From assembly GCA_945867755.1 (NCBI GenBank), contig CAMBJN010000084.1, positions 1-6,381 of the forward strand: 6,381 nucleotides of DNA, in the 5' to 3' direction. Positions 1-5,529 of the stretch are shown in pieces. The notes under the pieces were generated by a model. The model was not told where the DNA came from and did not search any database. It was given only the letters and a program-made list of their open reading frames with translations. Position numbers and translations under genes: made by a program. The DNA comes from Polynucleobacter meluiroseus (lineage in GTDB: Bacteria > Pseudomonadota > Gammaproteobacteria > Burkholderiales > Burkholderiaceae). Every line of letters starts with the position of its first letter. The first letter of the stretch is position 1.

Positions 1-113
1 TCTATTCTAATGGCTTGCGGCAAAGACGCCTAATTTTATGAATAGTTATTTAAAATCAATGTGTTATGTTAATTTTAATCTTTTGGAAATTCTAATATTC
101 GACGGGTATCGGA
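1..113. other. AT-rich intergenic flank, no gene identified
   Basis: This stretch lies beyond the original stop codon of the minus-strand glycosylase gene. It is strongly AT-rich between about 31 and 100. In Burkholderiales an accA gene often follows this glycosylase on the same strand, but no accA start is visible here, so any such gene must begin to the left of the window. On the minus strand a loose promoter-like pair can be drawn (TTGATT at 59-54 and TAAAAT at 38-33), but the spacer is only 15 bp. On the plus strand positions 1-33 read SILMACGKDA then TAA, which could be the tail of a convergent gene but is too short to call. Confidence 0.4.
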
Positions 114-143
114 TCAATACTCGACGGGTATGGGGTCAATACT
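100..143 (-). repeat. 22-bp tandem duplication at the 3' end of the glycosylase gene
   Basis: Two adjacent 22-bp units (100-121 and 122-143) differ at only two positions (C/G at 110/132 and A/G at 113/135). Read on the minus strand, each unit starts AGTATTGA and ends ACCCGTCG. Both encode the same peptide, SIDPIPVEY, followed by a stop: the upstream copy ends GAG TAT TGA using the first bases of the second copy, and the downstream copy, in a different frame because 22 is not a multiple of three, ends GAA TAT TAG. Both differences are silent in each unit's own frame (GAC/GAT, CCC/CCG). I infer that the last codons of the gene were duplicated in tandem and that the protein end survived by a lucky match at the junction. 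Confidence 0.85.
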
Positions 144-173
144 GCGCCACATGTACCAGGTGGCCACGGTTTG
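114..173 (-). pseudogene. Detached C-terminal codons of the DNA-3-methyladenine glycosylase
   Basis: Directly after the TGA at 176-174 the same minus-strand frame continues as QTVATWYMWRSIDPIPVEY and stops at TGA 116-114. This is the normal end of this glycosylase family, where the final helix carries a PWR-x-VATWYLWR-type motif. The TGA sits exactly where family members have the Trp of that motif (TGG), so a single G-to-A change explains the break. No ribosome binding site or start codon precedes this piece, so it would be made only by readthrough. The stop is followed by C (UGAC), which is known to be a leaky context. A sequencing error is the main alternative. Confidence 0.8.
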
Positions 174-767
174 TCAAGGTGCCCAGTTGGCAGCGACTTC
201 CTTGGCTTCATTTCGTGAGACTGGTTCGCCACTGAAGTAAGCCAAAGAAATGCCTTTGATCAGACCAATGTCGTCCAAAGGCAAGACATTCGGTCTCATC
301 AAATAGAAGATCAAGAACATTTCTGCTGTCCAGCGACCGATTCCACGAATCGCTGTTAATTCTGCGATGACCGTGTCATCGTCCAAGGAATCCCACTTGG
401 CGCAATGCAGGCCTCCATTGACAAAATGGTTGGCCAAGTCTTGCATGTACTCTACTTTTCTTTGCGATAAGCCCGCACCTTTTAATGAAGCAGGGTCTAG
501 CTTAAGAACTGCTTTGGCAGTGAAGTTTTTGGTGAGTGCGATGGTGCGCTCCCACACAGATTGTGCTGCTTTGACTGAAATCTGTTGGCCCACAATGGCA
601 CGCGCCAAGGTCTGAAATGGATCACCGCGCGTGGTCAAGAATTCTGCTTTGGGGTACTTGGGGATGATCTTACGCATGATGCGGTCATGCTTCATCAACT
701 CTGTGCATGCTTGACCCCAATAGTCTGGGGCTTTCAGTTCTGGTGCCTTAGAAGAGACAACAGGCAT
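174..767 (-). CDS. DNA-3-methyladenine glycosylase II family protein (HhH-GPD), C-terminally truncated
   Basis: This is a base-excision repair glycosylase of the AlkA type, which flips out alkylated purines such as 3-methyladenine and cleaves the glycosidic bond. From the ATG at 767 the product is 197 residues. Visible features, counted from that ATG, are GQQIS at about 60-64, the helix-hairpin-helix IRGIGRWTAEM at about 140-150, and the catalytic aspartate, by family alignment the second D of LPLDDIGL, at about 166. The ATG overlaps the cysS stop (TAATG) and has GGAGA eight bases upstream; an in-frame TTG at 782 is less likely. The gene is the second in an operon with cysS. It ends at a premature TGA (176-174) that removes about 20 conserved residues, including the last helix, so activity may be reduced or lost. 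AlkA itself is not certain among related subfamilies, so I give no symbol. Confidence 0.85.
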   Translation of the reverse strand: MPVVSSKAPELKAPDYWGQACTELMKHDRIMRKIIPKYPKAEFLTTRGDPFQTLARAIVGQQISVKAAQSVWERTIALTKNFTAKAVLKLDPASLKGAGLSQRKVEYMQDLANHFVNGGLHCAKWDSLDDDTVIAELTAIRGIGRWTAEMFLIFYLMRPNVLPLDDIGLIKGISLAYFSGEPVSRNEAKEVAANWAP

Positions 768-2185
768 TAAGCACGTCTCCAAAGCGTGACGCCACCTGGC
801 TTATCTTCTAGAACAATGCCCTGAGTCAACAAGTCTTGGCGAATCTGATCTGCCTTGGCAAAGTCTTTACCTTGCTTGGCATCAGCTCGTGCTTGTATCG
901 CCGCCTCAATCACTGCCGTATCGTTGTCTGCGACTTGTGAGCCACCACTCGCTTGTAAAAATTCTTGGGCGGGTCTTTCTAATAATCCTAATAGTTTTGC
1001 CAATTGTTTGAGCTCACGTGCTAAGTCACGTCTTTCTTCTAATTTCTCAGGGCCCTCTGCTTTGTTGATCTCACCTGCTAACTCAAACAAAATGGCGATG
1101 GCTTCAGAAGTGTTGAAATCATCATTCATCACTTCTGCAAAGCGAGTTCTCCAAGCGCTTGGCTTGCTGTAGGTCGGAATATCCTCAACGCTGGACAAGG
1201 CGTTGTACAAACGGGTCAAGCCTTGCTTGGCTTCTTCTAGATGGGTATCGCTGTAGTTGAGTGGGCTGCGATAGTGAGCTTTGAGAATGAAGAATCGAAC
1301 CACTTCAGGGTCAAACACTTTTAATACTTCGCGAATGGTGAAGAAGTTACCCAATGATTTAGACATTTTTTCTTCATTGACTCGCACAAAGCCGTTGTGC
1401 ATCCAGGTGTTCACAAAAGGTTTGCCGGTTTCGTCTGAGAATGCGGCTTCACTTTGGGCGATTTCGTTTTCATGGTGGGGGAACTGCAGGTCTGCACCAC
1501 CACCGTGGATATCAAAGTGCTTGCCCAAGAGTTCACAACTCATGGCAGAGCACTCAATGTGCCAACCCGGTCGACCAAGGCCCCAAGGGGATTCCCATTT
1601 GGTATCAGCGGGCTCATCGGCTTTGGCAGTTTTCCATAGGACAAAGTCCAAAGGGTCTTGCTTGCCACCAGTAACGGCCACTCGCTCACCCGCTATTAGA
1701 TCGTCCAGTGTTTTGCCTGATAGCTGGCCGTAGTTCTTGAAGTTTCTAACGGCGTAGTTCACATCACCCTGCTCTACCTGATAAGCATAGTTCTTGTCGA
1801 TCAAGCGCGTGATGATGTTTTGCATCTGAGGGACATACTCAGTGGCTCTTGGCTCGTGAGTGGGTCGCTCAATCCCCAAAGCATCGGCATCTTCATGCAT
1901 GGCCAAAATGAATCGATCGGTCAGCGCTTTAATGGTTTCTTTGTTTTCTACGGCACGCTTGATGATTTTGTCATCGATGTCTGTGATGTTTCTGACATAG
2001 GTCACTTCCATACCAGAAGCTCTTAGCCAACGCTGCACCATGTCAAACACCACCATCACCCGAGCATGGCCAATATGGCAAAAGTCGTAAACAGTCATGC
2101 CACAAACATAGAGTTTTACTTTGCCTGGCTCAATGGGCTTGAATGTTTCTTTGCGGCGCGTCAGGGTGTTAAAAATATGCAGCAT
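767..2185 (-). CDS. cysS: Cysteinyl-tRNA synthetase
   Basis: This class I aminoacyl-tRNA synthetase activates cysteine with ATP and loads it onto tRNA-Cys in the cytoplasm. The 472-residue product has a family-typical length. Signature residues are all present: CHIGH at 36-40 (the HIGH motif), KMSKS at 273-277, and the zinc ligands that hold the cysteine substrate, C28, C212, H237 and E241, with GWHIECSAMS and FPHHENEIAQSE around the last three. The C-terminal part (about 345-472) is the helical anticodon-binding region and ends GGVTLWRRA. The start MLHIFNTLTR fits homologues; no clear Shine-Dalgarno is visible upstream (ACGCTTTTAT precedes the ATG). It is the first gene of a minus-strand operon with the glycosylase and is divergent from the TPR gene. 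It is intact, and its tryptophans are encoded by TGG, which argues against UGA recoding in this organism. Confidence 0.98.
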   Translation of the reverse strand: MLHIFNTLTRRKETFKPIEPGKVKLYVCGMTVYDFCHIGHARVMVVFDMVQRWLRASGMEVTYVRNITDIDDKIIKRAVENKETIKALTDRFILAMHEDADALGIERPTHEPRATEYVPQMQNIITRLIDKNYAYQVEQGDVNYAVRNFKNYGQLSGKTLDDLIAGERVAVTGGKQDPLDFVLWKTAKADEPADTKWESPWGLGRPGWHIECSAMSCELLGKHFDIHGGGADLQFPHHENEIAQSEAAFSDETGKPFVNTWMHNGFVRVNEEKMSKSLGNFFTIREVLKVFDPEVVRFFILKAHYRSPLNYSDTHLEEAKQGLTRLYNALSSVEDIPTYSKPSAWRTRFAEVMNDDFNTSEAIAILFELAGEINKAEGPEKLEERRDLARELKQLAKLLGLLERPAQEFLQASGGSQVADNDTAVIEAAIQARADAKQGKDFAKADQIRQDLLTQGIVLEDKPGGVTLWRRA

Positions 2186-2240
2186 ATAAAAGCGTGAGAT
2201 TTCTGTTTATTTCTTTTGGTGATTTGATGAATGTTCTATT

Positions 2241-2272
2241 GTGATTTTAATGAAATCACTTTCATTACGGTG
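2241..2272 (-). promoter_or_regulatory. Putative cysS promoter with palindromic operator-like sequence
   Basis: On the minus strand a -10-like TAAAAT lies at 2249-2244, which would give a leader of about 50 nt before the cysS ATG. The -35 region (CACCGT at 2272-2267 with a 17-bp spacer) is poor. A perfect 8-bp inverted repeat, TAATGAAA-TCAC-TTTCATTA (2248-2267), fills the spacer between the two. That is a usual place for a repressor or activator site. A second overlapping dyad, GTGATTT (2241-2247) with AAATCAC (2253-2259), shares bases with the first, so the two could not form hairpins together. The regulator is unknown and the promoter assignment is inference. Confidence 0.35.
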
Positions 2273-2340
2273 TTATTTAAGGCAATATCTTAGAAATACT
2301 CCAGCGGTCTGGCGATTTGTTAGACTGATTGATGAGTATA

Positions 2341-2377
2341 GCCAATTCGTTGTCGTATCTGCTTTAAAATCACCCTA
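2341..2377 (+). promoter_or_regulatory. Putative promoter of the TPR gene
   Basis: A -10-like TAAAAT at 2365-2370 sits about 31 bp ahead of the ATG at 2402. No good -35 hexamer is found at the right distance. The decamer TTAAAATCAC (2364-2373) containing this -10 also occurs on the minus strand at 2250-2241 as the putative cysS -10, which gives slight support to both. The predicted leader would be short, about 25 nt. It contains the GC palindrome CGGGCCCG (2390-2397) and no recognisable Shine-Dalgarno. Confidence 0.3.
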
Positions 2378-2401
2378 TTCTTTCGACCCCGGGCCCGTTT
2401 T

Positions 2402-3106
2402 ATGAAAATGCTTTTCCAAAAAAGATCTTCCTTGCAACAAGTGGCCCTCGGGGTTCTTTGTTTTATATCAGCACAGGCTGCGATAGCTCAAACGATCACC
2501 CCGCCATCGACCCTTTCCGCACCAAAATCGACTCGCGGAGATATTGCTGCAAAAGCTGATCCGTCACCCTTTGAAAACAATCCAAGCGCAGTTCAGTCTG
2601 CGCAGATGCAACCATCACTGGCCACGCCCTTCATTGTTTTACAAAAAGTGCCAGAACCAAAGAATAAAAATGCGATCCCCCAAGATATCTATAGTTTGAT
2701 CACCGGCAAGAAACTGCCAGAAGCGATTGTTGAGATTGATAAGGAGTTAGGCGTTAATCCGCGCAACGTACAATTGCGTTTTGTGCGCTCAAGAATTCAG
2801 ATTGAAATGAGTCAAATTGATGCAGCCAAAAAGACACTTTTAGAAATCACGCAACAATTCCCAGAATTGCCTGAGCCATACAACAATTTGGCCGCGCTTG
2901 AAGCTCAAAGCGGCGATCTTAATCAAGCCAAAGAGTATTTAGAGTTAGCCCTCAAGGTTCAACCCACTTTCGCAACGGCATTAGAGAACTTGGGCGATGT
3001 CTACACGCGCTTGGCTTCTAGATCCTATGGTAAAGCAGTGCAAATCGATCGCAGACTGATTGATAGTCGCCGCAAGATGAAATTGGCTGAAGATATTCTG
3101 AAGTAA
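2402..3106 (+). CDS. Secreted tetratricopeptide-repeat protein
   Basis: The 234-residue product is predicted to be exported. Residues 1-29 form a typical Sec signal peptide: basic MKMLFQKRSS, a hydrophobic core LQQVALGVLCFISA, and a likely cut after AIA at 27-29. There is no lipobox cysteine at the cut, so it should be soluble in the periplasm. Residues 30-90 are a Pro/Ser/Ala/Gln-rich linker of low complexity. From about 93 the chain is helical with TPR units; the clearest is PEPYNNLAALEAQSGDLNQA and onward at about 157-190, with degenerate units at about 93-120 and 122-155 and a partial unit after 190. TPRs bind other proteins; the partner is unknown. The same kind of gene sits between cysS and cyclophilin genes in other Burkholderiales. 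An alternative ATG lies two codons downstream (2408). No Shine-Dalgarno is visible for either start. Confidence 0.88.
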   Translation: MKMLFQKRSSLQQVALGVLCFISAQAAIAQTITPPSTLSAPKSTRGDIAAKADPSPFENNPSAVQSAQMQPSLATPFIVLQKVPEPKNKNAIPQDIYSLITGKKLPEAIVEIDKELGVNPRNVQLRFVRSRIQIEMSQIDAAKKTLLEITQQFPELPEPYNNLAALEAQSGDLNQAKEYLELALKVQPTFATALENLGDVYTRLASRSYGKAVQIDRRLIDSRRKMKLAEDILK

Positions 3107-3256
3107 CTCGTTGTGATGCGTCCAAATATGTTGTTTTGGCTGCGGGTTAGCTTTGATTAGTTTTTTGATTTAGTTTTGATTTTTACTTTGGTTTTTTAGT
3201 TTCTTTTATTTTTAACTCCGGGAATCAATCCCTCATTACATGGAGAAGGACGTAGC
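3107..3256 (+). other. T-rich intergenic gap with possible gene remnant
   Basis: Between the TPR gene and ppiB lie 150 bp with a strand bias toward T, most marked from 3151 to 3223. GATT recurs at 3155, 3167 and 3178, about 11-12 bp apart. No strong terminator hairpin precedes the T tracts. An ATG at 3116 opens MRPNMLFWLRVSFD and stops at TAG 3158-3160; the same frame continues as hydrophobic residues through a second TAG (3197-3199) and is in frame with the ppiB ATG 47 codons later. T-rich DNA encodes Phe and Leu by composition, so this may be chance. The ppiB ribosome binding site GGAGAAGGA (3242-3250) lies at the right end, six bases from the ATG. Confidence 0.5.
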
Positions 3257-3760
3257 ATGGCAAAAGTGCAATTAAATACCAGCATGGGCAACATCACATT
3301 GACCTTGAATGATGAATTAGCGCCCATATCGACTGAAAACTTTCTAGACTATGTTCGCTCTGGTCATTACGACGGCACGATTTTTCATCGCGTGATTGCT
3401 AATTTCATGGTTCAAGGCGGCGGCATGACTGCTGGCATGAAAGAAAAGCCAACCAAAACCACGATTGAAAACGAAGCTGATAATGGTTTGCAGAATAGTC
3501 GTGGCAGTGTAGCAATGGCCAGAACCAGCGATCCTCACTCAGCCAGCTCTCAGTTTTTTATCAACGTTGTTGATAATACTTTTTTAAACTTCTCTGCACC
3601 AACCTCTCAAGGCTGGGGTTACGCCGTATTCGGTGAAGTGAGTGAAGGTATGGATGTGGTTGATGCAATACGTCAAGTTAAAACAAGCAGCTCAGGCTTT
3701 CATCAAGATGTGCCCAAGGAAGATGTCACCATCATCACGGCGACCATTTTAGAAGAGTGA
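3257..3760 (+). CDS. ppiB: Cytoplasmic peptidyl-prolyl cis-trans isomerase, cyclophilin type
   Basis: Cyclophilins speed up cis-trans isomerisation of peptide bonds before proline during protein folding. The 167-residue product has the family's usual length for the short bacterial form. Core motifs are IFHRVIANFMVQGG at about 42-55, with catalytic R45 and substrate-pocket F50, M51 and Q53, then GSVAMART at 83-90 and SSQFFINV at 97-104, with GYAVFGEV at 121-128. There is no signal peptide from the chosen ATG (MAKVQLNTSMGNITL), so it should act in the cytoplasm, like PpiB rather than the periplasmic PpiA. The start has a strong Shine-Dalgarno, AAGGA six bases upstream. lpxH follows two bases after the stop codon, which points to co-transcription. 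A second cyclophilin gene often lies next to this one in related genomes but is absent here. Confidence 0.95.
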   Translation: MAKVQLNTSMGNITLTLNDELAPISTENFLDYVRSGHYDGTIFHRVIANFMVQGGGMTAGMKEKPTKTTIENEADNGLQNSRGSVAMARTSDPHSASSQFFINVVDNTFLNFSAPTSQGWGYAVFGEVSEGMDVVDAIRQVKTSSSGFHQDVPKEDVTIITATILEE

Positions 3761-3762
3761 TC

Positions 3763-4545
3763 ATGCACGCGAGCGCTCTGTTCATTTCTGATCTTCATTT
3801 AACGCCATCAATGCCAAGAACGGCAGAGAGGTTTTTTGAATTTCTAGAAAAAGAGGCTCGCACCCATGAGGCTTTGTTTATTTTGGGTGATTTATTTGAG
3901 TTTTGGGTGGGTGATGATGCCAAGGCAAGATCGCCCTTCCATCAAGCAGTCGCTCAAAAAATCAAAGCACTCAAGCAGCAAGGTATCAAGGTTTACTTCA
4001 TGCATGGCAACCGAGATTTTTTACTTGGCGAGGCTTATGCACAAAAAGCAGATATGGAATTTTTGAGAGATCCGCAAGTTGTCACGATTGCTGAGCAAAC
4101 ATGGTTGCTTACCCATGGTGATGCCTTGTGTACTGCTGATAAGAGTTATCAGCGCTTTCGGTCGGTGGTGAGAAGTGGATTTGTACAGAAATTATTTTTG
4201 ATGTTGCCAACCTCTGTGCGAGTCAGCATTGCGAGTTCATTGCGCAGCAACAGCACAGCCAACTATCACCGTGCTCAACGTTTTACACCCGATGTGATTC
4301 AGGTCAAAGGTGATGTGACCATCACCGCAACTGCTAGCCTGGTATCCATGACCAATTGTCAAAGAATGGTTCATGGGCACACCCATCGTCCTGGTTATCA
4401 CGAAGAGTCTTTGGGCGGCCAGTCATGGCAGCGTTGGGTTTTATCAGATTGGGATTTTGATCACCCTGAAACAGTGTTACCCAAAGGTAATGCGCTGAGC
4501 ATCACCTCTGCTGGTGTCAAAGCATTGGATTTGGTGCGCTCTTAA
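3763..4545 (+). CDS. lpxH: UDP-2,3-diacylglucosamine diphosphatase
   Basis: LpxH cleaves UDP-2,3-diacylglucosamine to lipid X and UMP, a mid-pathway step of lipid A synthesis on the inner face of the inner membrane, using a Mn cluster. The product from ATG 3763 is 260 residues. The metallophosphoesterase ligands are visible in order: D10 and H12 in SDLHL, D43 in GDLFEFWVGDD, N83 in HGNRDF, H118 in LTHGD, and H204 and H206 in VHGHTHRP, matching the set known for the E. coli enzyme. FEFWVGDD and the NYHRAQRF region support LpxH rather than another phosphoesterase. The ATG at 3763 is preferred because GAAGAG lies five bases upstream; the in-frame GTG at 3757, which overlaps the ppiB stop as GTGA, has that purine run directly against it. 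The gene ends at a predicted terminator facing suhB. Confidence 0.96.
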   Translation: MHASALFISDLHLTPSMPRTAERFFEFLEKEARTHEALFILGDLFEFWVGDDAKARSPFHQAVAQKIKALKQQGIKVYFMHGNRDFLLGEAYAQKADMEFLRDPQVVTIAEQTWLLTHGDALCTADKSYQRFRSVVRSGFVQKLFLMLPTSVRVSIASSLRSNSTANYHRAQRFTPDVIQVKGDVTITATASLVSMTNCQRMVHGHTHRPGYHEESLGGQSWQRWVLSDWDFDHPETVLPKGNALSITSAGVKALDLVRS

Positions 4546-4607
4546 GCTTTAGGCTTTATTGCTTGAGGTTGATTACTTAAGTTTTTTTATTTTTAAGCTT
4601 GAGGCTT
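4542..4607. repeat. 15-bp direct repeat at both convergent gene ends
   Basis: TTAAGCTTTAGGCTT (4542-4556) and TTAAGCTTGAGGCTT (4593-4607) differ at one base and lie 51 bp apart. The first copy contains the lpxH stop codon on the plus strand. The second contains the suhB stop on the minus strand, where it encodes KPQA and TAA. Part of the motif, GCTTGAGG, occurs a third time at 4561-4568. A duplicated suhB tail is a possible origin. Confidence 0.6.
4562..4588 (+). terminator. Rho-independent terminator after lpxH
   Basis: CTTGAG (4562-4567) can pair with CTTAAG (4576-4581) through one G-U wobble around an eight-base loop, and seven T follow at 4582-4588, continuing as A then TTTTTT. The stem is short and AT-rich, so it is modest. 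It would stop transcription of the ppiB-lpxH unit before suhB. On the opposite strand the hairpin is not followed by a T run, so suhB does not obviously share it. Confidence 0.55.
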
Positions 4608-5402
4608 AGTGTGATCGCGCAAGGCGGTCACCAGTTGACCGAAGATACGTGGATTAGCCGCCATGATTTCTCCTGACTGCATGTAACCCTCCTCACCTGC
4701 GTAATTACCCACCAAGCCACCTGATTCAGTGATCAACAAGATGCCGGCTGCCATGTCCCACGGCTTTAAGCCTGATTCAAAGAAGCCATCCAAGCGACCA
4801 GCAGCCACATAGGCCAAGTCCAAAGATGCGGCGCCCGGACGACGCAAGCCTGCACACTGACGTGTCATCTTGGCAAATATTTCTAAATACTCTTCAACGT
4901 TTTGGTCTTCGCGATACGGAAAGCCAGTGCCTAAAAGTGCTTCTGACATTCTTAATCTACCGGCCACGCGCAAACGGCGATTGTTCACATAAGCACCTGC
5001 GCCACGAGTGGCGGTGAACAGCTCATCACGGTTCGGGTCATAGATCACGGCTTGTTGCAATACACCATCAACTGCCAGAGCAATTGATACTGCGTAATGT
5101 GGAAAGCTGTGAATGAAATTAGTGGTGCCATCCAAAGGATCGATGATCCACACATGGTTGGAGGTTTGATTGGTAATACTAGATGGTGTTTCGCCGGTTT
5201 CTTCCGCTAAAAAGCTGTGGTCAGGGAAAGAGTCTTTCAAAGTATCGATAATGGCAGCTTCAGCAGCCTGATCGATTTCAGTGACAAAATCATTGTGTTG
5301 CTTACGGGTAACCTGAATACGCTCGCTATTAAGCGATGCTCGGTTGATAATATTTCCTGCGCGACGCGCGGCCTTAATGGCCACATTAAGCATGGGATGC
5401 AT
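4593..5402 (-). CDS. suhB: Inositol-1-monophosphatase family protein SuhB
   Basis: The 269-residue product from ATG 5402 begins MHPMLNVAIKAARRAG, nearly identical to the start of E. coli SuhB (267 residues), so this start is preferred over the longer open frame reaching 5522. The Mg-dependent phosphatase motifs are complete: E67 and E68 in LAEETGE, D88 and D91 in IDPLDGTTNF, and D216 in PWDMAAG. The known activity is hydrolysis of inositol 1-phosphate; in E. coli the protein also joins the rRNA antitermination complex with NusA and aids ribosome assembly. It is divergent from trmJ, as in E. coli. No clear Shine-Dalgarno precedes the ATG (TTACTTAAATACT), and with only 35 bp to the trmJ start its promoter probably lies inside the first trmJ codons. 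Confidence 0.96.
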   Translation of the reverse strand: MHPMLNVAIKAARRAGNIINRASLNSERIQVTRKQHNDFVTEIDQAAEAAIIDTLKDSFPDHSFLAEETGETPSSITNQTSNHVWIIDPLDGTTNFIHSFPHYAVSIALAVDGVLQQAVIYDPNRDELFTATRGAGAYVNNRRLRVAGRLRMSEALLGTGFPYREDQNVEEYLEIFAKMTRQCAGLRRPGAASLDLAYVAAGRLDGFFESGLKPWDMAAGILLITESGGLVGNYAGEEGYMQSGEIMAANPRIFGQLVTALRDHTKPQA

Positions 5403-5417
5403 AGTATTTAAGTAACA

Positions 5418-5529
5418 CAACGAATTGGAGAAGAGCAGTGTCCAACAATCAAGCTGAACGGCGAAAGTGGATTTTAGCCCGAAATGAAGAGCAATTGGGA
5501 GTTTTGAATCAAAACTGGCCAATTCGTTG
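5418..5529 (+). repeat. 11-bp inverted repeat flanking the trmJ start region
   Basis: CAACGAATTGG (5418-5428) and CCAATTCGTTG (5519-5529) are exact reverse complements separated by 90 bp. In the trmJ transcript they could pair as an 11-bp stem. The left arm includes the GG of the Shine-Dalgarno GGAGAAGAG (5427-5435), and the GTG start lies in the loop. Whether this stem forms is unknown. Confidence 0.5.

Noticed and set aside
1..33. SILMACGKDA and TAA as the end of an upstream gene
   Set aside because: Ten codons are too few to tell from chance; noted only in the flank entry.
99..143. Paired GGGTCAATAC-like repeats resembling insertion-sequence ends
   Set aside because: The repeats are fully explained as a duplication of the coding end of the glycosylase gene; no transposase or target duplication is present.
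174..176. UGA recoded as tryptophan in this organism
   Set aside because: All other genes here use TGG for Trp, and ppiB and trmJ end at TGA as a true stop.
38..235. Small plus-strand open frame across the glycosylase tail
   Set aside because: It is antisense to the conserved C-terminal codons and has no ribosome binding site.
768..782. TTG at 782 as the glycosylase start
   Set aside because: The ATG at 767 overlaps the cysS stop and has GGAGA eight bases upstream; the TTG lies ahead of that site.
1281..1733. 150-codon open frame on the plus strand
   Set aside because: It is antisense to the well-supported cysS coding sequence and shows no family motif.
3151..3223. T-rich tract as a terminator for the TPR gene
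   Set aside because: The only stem ahead of it (GGCT with AGCT near 3138-3153) is about four weak pairs, too unstable to call.
3757..3762. GTG at 3757 as the lpxH start
   Set aside because: The purine-rich site lies directly against it, while it is correctly spaced for the ATG at 3763, and the extra residues are outside the family start.
5403..5522. 40-residue N-terminal extension of suhB
   Set aside because: MHPMLN at 5402 matches the known SuhB start, and the extension is antisense to trmJ.
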